Shown in pieces: positions 15,136 to 23,782 of a stretch of 64,000 nt of DNA (positions are counted from its first letter, which is position 1; each line of letters starts with the position of its first letter). The DNA is from Planococcus antarcticus DSM 14505 (GTDB lineage: Bacteria; Bacillota; Bacilli; Bacillales_A; Planococcaceae). Where the stretch lies: contig NZ_CP016534.2 of the NCBI RefSeq assembly GCF_001687565.2, forward strand, positions 1,306,501-1,370,500, given 5' to 3'. The notes beneath the pieces were generated by a model. The model did not search any database, had not been told where the DNA came from, and saw only the letters and a program-made list of their open reading frames with translations. The position numbers and the translations under genes are program-made.

Positions 15136-15163
15136 AGTTTATATATGACCCATTATCGGAAGT
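15136..15163 (-). other. dif-like Xer recombination site E
   Basis: Minus strand: arm ACTTCCGATAA, centre TGGGTC, arm ATATATAAACT; 28 bp. Last of the five sites, all pointing the same way. The stretch around it (14830-15375) contains no recognisable gene. Confidence 0.7.
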
Positions 15164-15369
15164 TACTCGAAGACAAACGGACAGAAGCTGCTAATCGAAG
15201 CAAATGTTTTATGCTTTTCTTACTTGAAAGTGTAAGGTTGCGAAAGTCTGTAACGAATAAGTTTATAAAATATTTCCAAACAGAATGCTCTACAAGAACG
15301 CATGAGTTAAGCTAATACTGGCATGTTGGCGAGTTAAAAAAACTGAGCCAGGAAAGTGCCATCCAAAAT

Positions 15370-15416
15370 AAAAAAGACCATAGACAAACTCAATTGAAAT
15401 GAGTGTGTCTATGGTC
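15370..15416 (-). terminator. terminator of the alcohol dehydrogenase gene
   Basis: GACCATAGACA and TGTCTATGGTC with an inner ACTCA/TGAGT extension; on the minus strand followed by TTTTTTATTTT. Confidence 0.85.
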
Positions 15417-15431
15417 GGTGTGGTCGCACTA

Positions 15432-16520
15432 TTAAGTGATTTTTACAATTGGTTTGATGGTGATTCCTTTTTTAGAGTCTTCAAATGCTTCGTTAATCTG
15501 ATCAAAATCATATATTTTAATAAGTTTATCGAAAGGGAACATGCCGCGCTTGTAGTAATCCACCAGTTGTGGGATGAACACTTGCGGAATCGAGTCGCCT
15601 TCAATTACCCCCATGACTGTTTTGCCTTCTGCCATGATGTCGTTATGGACATCGAAAGTGATTTCAGATGTCACACCAACAATGGCGCATGAACCGAGCG
15701 GGCGCAGGGCGTGGATGGCTTGTTTAACGACAGGGGGTACTCCTGTTGTCTCAACCGCGTAATGTGTCCCGCCTTTGCTAATCTTTTTGATTTCTTCTAC
15801 GACGTCGACATTTTTGCCGTTCAGTATATGCGTCGCACCTAATTCCTTCGCGAGCTCCAGACGTTCATCGTGGATATCAACAGCAATGATATTAAAGCAA
15901 CCTGCGATTTTTGCGGCCATTACAGCGCTCAATCCAACTGCTCCGCTGCCGTATATGGCGATGGAAGAACCAAACTCAGGCTTGAATCGGTTCAATACTG
16001 TGCCCGCTCCAGTCTGGATGCCGAAGCCTAGTGGGCCGAGCAGAGCCAAATCCACTTCTGAGTCAACTTTGACGACATTCCGTTCGTTGGCAACCGCGAA
16101 AGTCCCGAAAGACGATTGGCCAAAAAACGTTGACACGGCATGGTCATGATGATGGATCCGGTTTGTCCCGTCCTGCATCTTGCCTCCAAAGTTCAACTAA
16201 TTGAAACTTAAGCAAACTGTCGGATGCCCCGTTAGGCAATTTTCACAATGGCCACAATAAGCAAATGATAGCACCACATGGTCGCCGGCTTGGATTGTCG
16301 TAACGCCGGATCCTACTTTTTCAATGACTCCAGATCCTTCATGTCCAAGTACTGCAGGAAACGGCGACAAGCCCAAATCTCTTGCAACAGCATCTGTATG
16401 GCAAACACCGGCAGCCAAAACTTTCACTAACACCTCATTAGCTTTTGGTTCGTCTAGTTCCACTTCTTCAAATTTAAAGTCTTCTCCTAAGCCGTGTGTA
16501 ACAGCTGCGTGTATTTTCAT
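15432..16520 (-). pseudogene. zinc-dependent alcohol dehydrogenase with internal amber codon
   Basis: MDR-family NAD(P)-dependent alcohol dehydrogenase, aryl/benzyl alcohol type. The N-terminal part has CHTD and GHEGSG (catalytic zinc ligands) and CGHCENCLTGHPTVC (four structural-zinc cysteines). The C-terminal part has the Rossmann motif GSGAVGLSA and VDIHDERLELAKELGATH. The two halves are in the same frame, separated only by TAG at 16197-16199; the reading runs CLSFN-stop-LNFGGKMQDG where relatives carry an acidic residue (GAG to TAG is one change). The start is ATG 16520, after GAGGAGG; without the stop it would be 362 residues. Confidence 0.8.
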
Positions 16521-16674
16521 TGGAATCCTCCTCAATAAATTTGTTCCTGTTAAGTTAGCACCCGATTATCTACTATTTATACATGATCAACAAAGTGGAT
16601 GGGAATTTATGCCATAAGACAAAAGAGAAAGACATTGTATCTTGAGACGTTTGAAAAGAAATTTGAAAAAAGTA

Positions 16675-16722
16675 TAAAAACAGAGGTGCTGCCTAAGTCA
16701 AGAACTTAGGCAGCACCTCTGT
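16675..16722 (-). terminator. terminator of the czrA-czcD operon
   Basis: AGAGGTGCTGCCTAAGT pairs perfectly with ACTTAGGCAGCACCTCT; the minus strand continues GTTTTTA. Confidence 0.9.
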
Positions 16723-16796
16723 TTCTTGTTTAAAGATTGATGCATTGGCCAATTGAAATTTAAGAGTTAACTCGTGCTTTTTTAAGTTTCTTATAC

Positions 16797-17741
16797 TTAC
16801 TGTTGATGTTCGTGCGTCGGTTCATTTTTTGCCGTGCAAAGAATGGAGTTGCTATGTTTGTGTGTTCCTGTTTCCATTTGAATTGTCACATGTGTAATTC
16901 CTTTATGCTCTAAGCTTTGTTCAATTTTGTGCAAGATGTTTTCACTTTCTGCAATGGTCAGGTGGGTATCGACCACCGCATGACAAGACAGGGCATCATA
17001 TCCGCTTGTAATAGTCCAGATATGAAGATCATGAATATCTCGGATTCCTGTTGTCTCGCTGATAGTTTTCAGGACGTCATTTACATTCATGTTTTGTGGG
17101 GTTCCTTCCATCAAAACATGAACTGCAGCTTTTGTAACAAAGTAACCGCTTCTTAGAACGAGAATCGCGACAATCACGCTTGCTGCTGGATCGGCCCATC
17201 CCCAACCAAAGAAAATGATAAGTAAAGCAGCTACAATGGCGCCCACTGAGCCCAGCATATCACTCAAGACATGTAAATAAGCGCCACGCATATTCAAGTT
17301 CTCATGAGTATCTTCGCCGCGCATCATAATCCAAGCGACGAGAATGTTTACAACCAACCCAATGACGCTGATAATCAGCATTCCCGTGGTGGCTACTTCT
17401 GGCGGATTTGCGAAGCGTCCAATGGCTTCATAAAAAATATAGAGAGCAATCGCTATTAATGTCACACCATTTATTACGGACGCGAGGATTTCAAAGCGTT
17501 TGTAGCCATAGGTTTTACTATGATTTGCTGCTTTTTCGGCTAGTTTGAAGGCGATAAGAGCAATCGCCAATGAAATGGAATCACTTAGCATATGTCCGGC
17601 ATCCGATAAAAGAGCCAAGCTATTTGTCAAAAAACCTCCGATGGCTTCAATAATCATGTAACTGGTAATGATAAGAAACGAAATCATCAGTATTTTTTTG
17701 TTTGCTCCATGTGTATGGTCGTGATTATGATCATGCGCCAT
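16797..17741 (-). CDS. czcD: cation diffusion facilitator (Zn/Co/Cd exporter)
   Basis: 314-residue CDF-family membrane antiporter that expels Zn(II), Co(II) or Cd(II) in exchange for protons or K+. The His-rich N-terminus (AHDHNHDHTHG) is typical of CzcD. Six membrane spans; the transport-site motifs are LLSDAGHMLSDS (helix II, HxxxD) and HVLSDMLGSVGA (helix V, HxxxD). A cytoplasmic dimerisation domain follows (HDLHIWTITSGYDALSCHAVVD). ATG 17741 is preceded by GGAGGAATTGAG; an upstream in-frame start at 17759 precedes that site and is rejected. Transcribed after the ArsR/CzrA-type sensor gene 76 bases upstream. Confidence 0.93.
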   Translation of the reverse strand: MAHDHNHDHTHGANKKILMISFLIITSYMIIEAIGGFLTNSLALLSDAGHMLSDSISLAIALIAFKLAEKAANHSKTYGYKRFEILASVINGVTLIAIALYIFYEAIGRFANPPEVATTGMLIISVIGLVVNILVAWIMMRGEDTHENLNMRGAYLHVLSDMLGSVGAIVAALLIIFFGWGWADPAASVIVAILVLRSGYFVTKAAVHVLMEGTPQNMNVNDVLKTISETTGIRDIHDLHIWTITSGYDALSCHAVVDTHLTIAESENILHKIEQSLEHKGITHVTIQMETGTHKHSNSILCTAKNEPTHEHQQ

Positions 17742-17817
17742 CTCAATTCCTCCTTCCAATTTTAGAATTGAAAAAGTCTACTTTAATTTTTTGGGAATTT
17801 CTAAGACCACGCCATGT

Positions 17818-18153
17818 TTAGTTATGAGTCGCATGCTCAATGGCCTGATTTAACAGATTCATAATGTGGTCGTCATCTTTTGAATAATACAAAGTCGTTC
17901 CAGCTCTTCTGAATTTCACTAAGCGCAGTTGCTTTAAAAAGCGTAATTGATGAGATACAGTGGACTGTCCTAGATTTAATCTTTCGGCTAATTCATTGAC
18001 GGAATGTTCGGCAGAACAAAGCAGATTCAAAATGCGGATCCTTGTCGGGTCGCTCAATGCTTTAAACGTTTGGGAGACCAAGAAAAGGGTTTCTTGATCT
18101 AAAGGATGTTTGTTTATAAAAGAATCTTCATTTTTGTTCATGTGTTGATTCAT
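17818..18153 (-). CDS. czrA: ArsR/SmtB-family zinc/cobalt sensor
   Basis: 111-residue winged-helix repressor. The DNA-reading helix is [27 protein letters not shown]. The last helix carries Asp94, His96, His107 and His110 with exactly the D-x-H ... 11 ... H-x-x-H spacing of the alpha-5 zinc site of CzrA/SmtB. It should therefore release DNA on binding Zn or Co and de-repress czcD. There is no ELCVCDL-type cysteine site, unlike the other ArsR protein in this window. Start ATG 18153 follows GGAGGTG. The operator is the palindrome at 18186-18227. Confidence 0.92.
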   Translation of the reverse strand: MNQHMNKNEDSFINKHPLDQETLFLVSQTFKALSDPTRIRILNLLCSAEHSVNELAERLNLGQSTVSHQLRFLKQLRLVKFRRAGTTLYYSKDDDHIMNLLNQAIEHATHN

Positions 18154-18185
18154 TAGTCGTACACCTCCAAAGAAAAATGTGAATT

Positions 18186-18227
18186 TTATAATCAATATAT
18201 GAGCATATGTTCATATATTGATTATAA
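18186..18227. promoter_or_regulatory. 42-bp palindromic operator of the czrA-czcD operon
   Basis: A perfect 17-bp arm (18186-18202, ending ATATATGA) and its exact complement (18211-18227) around an 8-base centre GCATATGT. The inner part matches the ArsR/SmtB consensus ATATGA-N8-TCATAT. It lies 33 bases before the sensor gene and contains TATAAT-like -10 sequence. Confidence 0.85.
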
Positions 18228-18530
18228 AACCCATATGTAATCTATATCAAGCCAACCGCTGAAAGTTCTTTTTCTAGAATTGTTGAATCCAAAAGAAGAG
18301 AAGAGAGTCTAAAAAAGGAATAATGTTATTTAAATTTTTAGAATTTGTAATATATTACAAAAATATTTCAGTTTTGGAAGGAAAAGAAATGCTGATGTAA
18401 CACTTTATAAGGTTTTAGCTGTTATACTGACCGGGTCGCAATTTTCGAAGAAACCTATTTTTTTAAATTTACATACATATAATACATATAGATTAAAGCA
18501 TTAGATAGATCTTGAAAGGGGAACAAGTAG

Positions 18531-20033
18531 TTGATTTCGAAATGGATGGTAACAAGTTTATCCTCTGTATTAGCCTTATCAATTTTGATACCAACAGCTA
18601 ACGCAGATACATTAAGTGAATTGGAGCAGAGACAGCAAGAAATGCAACAACAGCAAAGCGAACTAAATTCAAGCATCGGTGAAAAATCAGGGCAAATCAA
18701 TCAAAACGTATCAAAGCTAGAACAGTTGGCAGCTACAATTGCAGATTTGAACACACAAATCAATGATGCAGAAGCAAAAATCAACAATGTTCAAACGGAA
18801 ATTGATCAAACAAAAATAGAAATCGATGACTTAAAAAAATCTATTGAAGAACTCAAACAAAAGATTGCCGAACGCGAGGGACTGTTGAAAGAACGAGCTC
18901 GTGCCATCCAATTGAGTGGAGGCTCTGTAGATTATATTGATGTTCTTCTAGGCGCAAACAGTTTTGTCGACTTCATCGATCGGTTCTCTGCTGTTAACAC
19001 GTTGATCGAAGCTGACCGGGAAATCATGCGTGAACAAGCGGCAGACAAAGAATTGCTAGCCAAACAAAAAAAACAAGTAGAATCCAAACTGGCTGAGCAG
19101 GAATCACGCCGTTCGGAATTAGTTGGGTTAAAAGCATCTTTAGACAGTAAGAAGACGGAACAAGCAGGTTTTGTTCAAAATTTGGAAACTGAACAGAATC
19201 GATTGGCAGCAGAAAAAGGTGGTTTAGAAAATGAACGCACCGAAGTTATTGAAATCAGTTCAGATTTGGAAGAACAAATCATTAACGAACAAGCACGCTT
19301 AGCTGAAATTGCTAGGAAAGCAGAAGAAGAACGTCAACGAAAAATAGCAGCTGAGAAGGCTGCAGCAGAAGCTCTTGCACTAGCTGCAGCAGAAGAAGAA
19401 GCTCGCGTACTAGCTGAAGCAGCAGAAGCTCGTGCACGAGAAGCAGCAAAAGAACAAGCTAGTGAGAAGGCTATTGCAATAGAAGAAGCCCGTGCACAAG
19501 CAGCCCGCGAAGCGGAAGCTGCTAGTAGCGCGAAAGCTGAGTCTGCCAAGGCTAAACCAGCCATCCAGCCGAAAGCAGCAGCTCCTGCTGTGAGCTCTCC
19601 TAGAAAAGTAGAAGCTGCACCTTCATCCAACTCGATGTTTATTAAACCCACCTCTGGTCGGTATTCGTCAGGATTTGGTGGACGGGATATCGGTGACGGT
19701 GCCGAATCGCATCTTGGTCAAGATATTGCCAATGTGACGGGCACTCCAATTTCAGCTGCGGCGTCTGGCTATGTTTCTTTTGCCGGTAGAATGGGTGGTT
19801 ACGGGAACGTTGTGATCCTGACTCATTCAATCAACGGTCAAACCTATGCGACTGTTTATGCCCATATGAGTGCTATTAACGCTTCGGTTGGCCAGGCGGT
19901 CACACAAGGGCAAAATGTTGGATCAGTCGGCAGCACAGGGCGTTCTACTGGACCTCATCTACACTTCGAAGTGCATATTGGTCCATGGAATGGGTCTCGC
20001 TCAAACGCAGTGGACCCGATGAATTACTTCTGA
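18531..20033 (+). CDS. secreted coiled-coil peptidoglycan endopeptidase (M23, CwlO/PcsB-like)
   Basis: 500 residues from TTG 18531 (GAAAGGGGA upstream). A signal peptide (SSVLALSILIPTANA) is followed by a long coiled coil (about 27-270) resembling the PcsB/CwlO N-terminal domain, an Ala/Glu-rich linker (about 265-350), and a C-terminal LytM/M23 metallopeptidase domain. Zinc ligands are His394 and Asp398 (HLGQD) and His478 of HLH (476-478); YAHMS carries the other catalytic His. It should cut peptide cross-links in the wall, held inactive by the coiled coil as in EnvC/PcsB-type activators that respond to FtsEX. Single gene with its own terminator. Confidence 0.9.
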   Translation: MISKWMVTSLSSVLALSILIPTANADTLSELEQRQQEMQQQQSELNSSIGEKSGQINQNVSKLEQLAATIADLNTQINDAEAKINNVQTEIDQTKIEIDDLKKSIEELKQKIAEREGLLKERARAIQLSGGSVDYIDVLLGANSFVDFIDRFSAVNTLIEADREIMREQAADKELLAKQKKQVESKLAEQESRRSELVGLKASLDSKKTEQAGFVQNLETEQNRLAAEKGGLENERTEVIEISSDLEEQIINEQARLAEIARKAEEERQRKIAAEKAAAEALALAAAEEEARVLAEAAEARAREAAKEQASEKAIAIEEARAQAAREAEAASSAKAESAKAKPAIQPKAAAPAVSSPRKVEAAPSSNSMFIKPTSGRYSSGFGGRDIGDGAESHLGQDIANVTGTPISAAASGYVSFAGRMGGYGNVVILTHSINGQTYATVYAHMSAINASVGQAVTQGQNVGSVGSTGRSTGPHLHFEVHIGPWNGSRSNAVDPMNYF

Positions 20034-20073
20034 TATAGATTAAAGAATAGCATGCACGTGAAAAAAGAACTGA

Positions 20074-20120
20074 ACCCCAAATGGGAACACTTAAAAAAGT
20101 GAGCCTATTTGGGGTTTTTT
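20074..20120 (+). terminator. terminator of the M23 endopeptidase gene
   Basis: CCCCAAATGGG and CCTATTTGGGG with an inner CACTT/AAGTG stem, then TTTTTT. Confidence 0.85.
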
Positions 20121-20139
20121 CAGTTTTCAATCCTTGGTA

Positions 20140-20800
20140 CACTAAACTTATCTCAATCGAACAAGAGCGTTTCACCTGAATGAAATCCTATTTATATACA
20201 TCAGCACAGCGTATTGGAGGGCAATCTGAATGTTGTCTCTGTCTCAAACTAAATCAGCGTAATTGCTGCGGAACTCTAAAAAAAGTTTCAACTATCCAAT
20301 TTATTCGTATACTTACGTCCTTTTCAGGAAGACTTCAACTCCCTCGTTCTACCTCCTATCCCAAAATACAGGGAGAGATTCATAGGATAATTTTCGATTT
20401 CGTACGCATCACGTGGGCTACTTATTATGAACCCTGAAGTTCTTCTTGATGTAGGCAGTCGATGATGTTTTGAAGATCTGTTTCATATCGGTTCTATCTC
20501 CGTTTATCGGCAGCTTGAACTTCACTCACCTGAATCTCAAATCCAACAATGTCCTTGAATTCTTTTTACGTCAGTGAAGGGACTGCTCGTCTCACAGAAC
20601 AGGATTTTCGCGATAGCTCTCGTATTTTGCTTTAAGCTTGTTAGGTTCTATTTTAATTCTTCCTCGGTTAAGATATGGTCTGTGTCGTATGGTGGGGCAG
20701 TCCGATAATTTCATATTGGAACATGATCCTTTCCAATCTACAGTTGCTATATTCGTAAAGACTTTTTAAAACTACTAAAATCCGTTTGAATATATAAGTA
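20140..20800. other. 660-bp gap with no intact gene, possibly a decayed gene
   Basis: No convincing coding frame. On the minus strand a short protein-like stretch (RGRIKIEPNKLKAKYESYREN) ends in a stop, and other frames hold similar short pieces broken by stops. This is what a strongly degraded gene looks like, but no family could be assigned. Confidence 0.3.
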
Positions 20801-20872
20801 TATGCTGATATGATATTACGAGTCTCGAAAGCAATAATTAAAAAAAGTCCAGCAAATGAGGTGAAAGAAAAG

Positions 20873-21223
20873 ATGGAAGTGAAAGCGAAAGAAATTGAAA
20901 TTGAACAAGCTAGTGTTGTACTAAAGCTCCTGGGAGACAAAACCAGACTATCGATGATGAAGCTTTTGGAAAAGAACGAATGCTGCGTCTGTGAGTTTGT
21001 TGAAATCTTCAACATCACACAGCCAGCCATCAGCCAGCATCTGCGGAAACTGCGTGATGTCGGATTGGTAAAAGAAAACCGAAAAGGGCAGTGGATCTTC
21101 TATTCGCTGAATGGAGACAGTGCCATGTACCAAATGGTCCTGCACATTCTGGAATTCATTCCAAGCCAAGATGAGCGAATCAAGGAATTAGAGAAACAAG
21201 GATTGCGAATTAGTTGCAAATAA
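20873..21223 (+). CDS. arsR: arsenic-responsive ArsR-family repressor
   Basis: 116 residues from ATG 20873 (GAGGTGA upstream). The As(III)-binding cysteines are in NECCVCEF (Cys37, Cys38, Cys40), the ELCVCDL-type metal site at the DNA-binding helix; the recognition helix is [23 protein letters not shown]. It represses the ars operon until arsenite or antimonite binds. An imperfect inverted repeat in the AT-rich stretch near 20790-20815 is the likely operator. First gene of arsR-arsB-arsC-phosphatase. Confidence 0.93.
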   Translation: MEVKAKEIEIEQASVVLKLLGDKTRLSMMKLLEKNECCVCEFVEIFNITQPAISQHLRKLRDVGLVKENRKGQWIFYSLNGDSAMYQMVLHILEFIPSQDERIKELEKQGLRISCK

Positions 21224-21236
21224 TGGAGGGAATGGA

Positions 21237-22532
21237 ATGTTACAAGTAGTTTTAGCATCGTTGATTTTCCTCCTCACACTTGTACTGGTGATTTGGCAGC
21301 CACGCAATCTTTCGATTGGGTGGTCAGCTATCGGCGGTGCAATTCTTGCCTTATTGGTAGGGGTAGTCGATTTTCAAGATGTATCAGATGTAGTAGGCAT
21401 TGTATGGAACGCAACACTGGCATTTATCGCCATCATCATTATCTCGTTAATTTTGGATGAAATTGGATTTTTTGAGTGGGCGGCATTACATATGGCACGG
21501 ATCGCCAAAGGAAATGGGCTGCGCATGTTTATCTTCGTCAGCATTCTGGGTGCTTTTGTAGCTGCCTTGTTTGCGAATGATGGAGCAGCGTTGATTTTAA
21601 CCCCGATTGTTCTGGCAATGGTCCGGAACTTGAACTTCTCGGAAAAGATGATATTTCCGTTTATCATCGCCAGCGGATTTATTGCGGACACGACGTCGTT
21701 GCCGTTGGTCGTCAGTAACTTAGTAAACATCGTTTCGGCTGACTTTTTCGGCATCGGGTTCGTGGAATATGCATCCAGAATGGTTGTTCCGAATCTTTTT
21801 GCTTTAGTATCCAGTATTTTGGTGCTGTACTTGTTTTTTCGCAAAGATATCCCGAAAAACTATGATGTAACGAATTTGAAAAAGCCGGTTGAGGCTATCA
21901 AGGATCACAAAATGTTCCGCCTCTCCTGGGTGGTTCTGGCCGTATTGCTCATCGGCTATTTCTCAAGCGAGTTCATCGGTCTCCCGGTTTCTATCGTAGC
22001 CGGCATCATCGCCATCTTCTTTTTGCTGATGGCACAAAAGAGTCCGGCTGTCCGCACGCGCATCATTTTGCGCGGAGCACCTTGGGCGATCGTCTTCTTC
22101 TCACTCGGCATGTATGTCGTGGTCTACGGACTTAGGAATGTCGGGTTGACCAGTATTTTAGCAGATGTTATTCAGTCTGCTGCCGACCAAGGCTTGTTTG
22201 TTGCGACGATGTCCATGGGCTTTATCGCAGCCATCTTGTCTTCAATTATGAACAATATGCCGACCGTGATGATCAATGCCCTGGCCATTTCCGAGACCCA
22301 AACAACCGGGACCATTCGCGAAGCATTGATTTATGCGAACATCATCGGCTCGGATTTGGGCCCGAAAATAACGCCAATCGGCTCACTCGCGACCTTATTA
22401 TGGCTTCACGTCTTGTCGGTAAAAGGGGTAAAAATCTCGTGGGGAACGTACTTCAAGGTTGGGATTATTTTAACGATTCCAACGCTGATTGCGACACTCA
22501 TCGGACTGTATTTATGGCTATTAATCATATAA
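21237..22532 (+). CDS. arsB: arsenite efflux pump ArsB
   Basis: 431-residue membrane antiporter with about 12 spans, extruding arsenite or antimonite using the proton gradient. Family hallmarks include [19 protein letters not shown] in the first half and [14 protein letters not shown] ... [23 protein letters not shown] in the second. The start ATG is at 21237, 13 bases after the arsR stop, with GGAGGGAATG. No ArsA ATPase is encoded nearby, so it probably works alone. Confidence 0.95.
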   Translation: MLQVVLASLIFLLTLVLVIWQPRNLSIGWSAIGGAILALLVGVVDFQDVSDVVGIVWNATLAFIAIIIISLILDEIGFFEWAALHMARIAKGNGLRMFIFVSILGAFVAALFANDGAALILTPIVLAMVRNLNFSEKMIFPFIIASGFIADTTSLPLVVSNLVNIVSADFFGIGFVEYASRMVVPNLFALVSSILVLYLFFRKDIPKNYDVTNLKKPVEAIKDHKMFRLSWVVLAVLLIGYFSSEFIGLPVSIVAGIIAIFFLLMAQKSPAVRTRIILRGAPWAIVFFSLGMYVVVYGLRNVGLTSILADVIQSAADQGLFVATMSMGFIAAILSSIMNNMPTVMINALAISETQTTGTIREALIYANIIGSDLGPKITPIGSLATLLWLHVLSVKGVKISWGTYFKVGIILTIPTLIATLIGLYLWLLII

Positions 22533-22566
22533 TCCATCAATCAGATTGGTAAAGGAGTTTTACTTT

Positions 22567-22985
22567 ATGACACGAAAGACATTGCACTTCCTTTGCACGG
22601 GCAATTCATGTCGCAGCCAGATGGCAGAAGGCTTGGGGAAAAAATTCTTGGAGATGAATGGCAAGTACTGGGTGCTGGCATCGAAGCTCACGGACTGAAC
22701 CCGAATGTGGTAAAAGCAATGAACGAAGTGGACATCGATATTTCCAACCAAACATCGGATATCATCGACTTGGGCATTTTGAACAATGCAGACTTTGTCG
22801 TTACACTGTGCGGCGATGCAGCGAACAAATGCCCAATGACGCCGCCGCATTTAAAGCGAAATCATTGGGGAATTACAGATCCGGCGAAAGCGGAGGGAAT
22901 GGAAAAAGAAAAATGGACGGTCTTTCAACAAGTCCGTGACGAAATCGGAGAACGGATTCGCCAATTCGCCGAAACAGGCAAATAA
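22567..22985 (+). pseudogene. arsC: arsenate reductase ArsC (thioredoxin-dependent type), frameshifted
   Basis: The first frame starts at ATG 22567 (AAAGGAG upstream) and encodes [25 protein letters not shown], with Cys10 and the CX5R phosphatase-like loop. The rest lies one base back in frame ([16 protein letters not shown] ... [10 protein letters not shown], the resolving cysteines). The break is at GGGGAAAAAATTC near 22636-22648: one more A would restore AEGLGKKILGDEW as in relatives. So arsC is either mutated in a homopolymer, misread in sequencing, or expressed by slippage. If functional it reduces arsenate to arsenite for ArsB. Confidence 0.85.
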
Positions 22986-23083
22986 GAAAAGTGAATAAAC
23001 TATACGTAGCAGTTAACTCAAGAACGCGATTCCCTGGAATGCCATGATTAGAAACAGACTTTGACACGATAGGAGGAAATGAA

Positions 23084-23512
23084 ATGACCAAAAACTATCA
23101 GGAATTGGTGAAAGACCGTATTTTCATTGGCGGTGCAGCTGATGCGAAACATGCAGCAACAGCTGAAAAAATTGATGTGGTGATTGATCTGCGTGCAGAA
23201 GCAGCAGAAGGTGATTATGACTATGTCCGAGTCCATAGCCCGATTGTGGATGATTCTGATGTACAGCAGGATGAATCGATTAAGAAAGCAATCGATCAGG
23301 TAGTAGATGCCTATACCGAAGGCAAGAAAATCTATTTCCACTGTGCAGGGGGAAGCAACCGGGCAGGCACTGTAGCGATTGGTACGCTTCTGGCACTTGG
23401 CAAAGCGGATACTATTGAAGAAGCCGAAGCCCAAGCGACTGCCGTACGCCCGCAGATCATGGTCAAGCCACAATTAAAAGAATCACTCGAACGTATTTTT
23501 TATCAAGACTGA
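23084..23512 (+). CDS. dual-specificity/tyrosine phosphatase-like protein in the ars operon
   Basis: 142 residues with the protein tyrosine phosphatase P-loop HCAGGSNRAG (His86, Cys87, Arg93, the HCX5R signature) and an upstream IDLRAEA strand. Its position as the last gene of the ars operon, before a terminator, suggests a role in arsenic stress: a phosphatase target, or arsenate binding or reduction, since the P-loop accepts arsenate. This is inference. RBS AGGAGGAAATGAA is strong. Confidence 0.8.
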   Translation: MTKNYQELVKDRIFIGGAADAKHAATAEKIDVVIDLRAEAAEGDYDYVRVHSPIVDDSDVQQDESIKKAIDQVVDAYTEGKKIYFHCAGGSNRAGTVAIGTLLALGKADTIEEAEAQATAVRPQIMVKPQLKESLERIFYQD

Positions 23513-23551
23513 TAGATAGAACAACGAGCAAGAGGAATTGATAGGTAGACA

Positions 23552-23580
23552 AGAAGAGCTCAATCATAGGCTCTTTTTGT
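23552..23580 (+). terminator. terminator of the ars operon
   Basis: AGAGC and GCTCT stem with a T-run (TTTTTG) 40 bases after the phosphatase stop. Confidence 0.6.
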
Positions 23581-23782
23581 TTTGACTGTGATCAGGTAAT
23601 TTGCATTGGACAGGGGTTTCCTATTTGCGTGCAATGTTCTGTCTATCAAGCCGATTTTTACAGATCCGACTAGTCTATCTGATTTGGGGTATAGGATGTA
23701 AAAGGATGCAAAAAAATTTTTAATGAATCGAGCCTGGACTTGAAGTGAGCATAAGTACCAGACATTCGAAGGAGGATTTAAA

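Noticed and set aside
15170..15370. Possible transposase remnant after site E
   Set aside because: Short translated pieces show no recognisable transposase motif and all frames are closed.
18465..18495. Sequence AAATTTACATACATATAATACAT considered as a sixth dif-like site
   Set aside because: Only the GTTTACAT-like half is present and no ACTTCC arm follows at the right distance.
19334..19651. 105-codon minus-strand frame rich in Ala and Ser
   Set aside because: Antisense of the Ala/Glu-rich linker of the M23 endopeptidase; composition artefact.
20180..20437. 85-codon plus-strand frame before arsR
   Set aside because: No ribosome site, unlikely composition, lies in the decayed gap.
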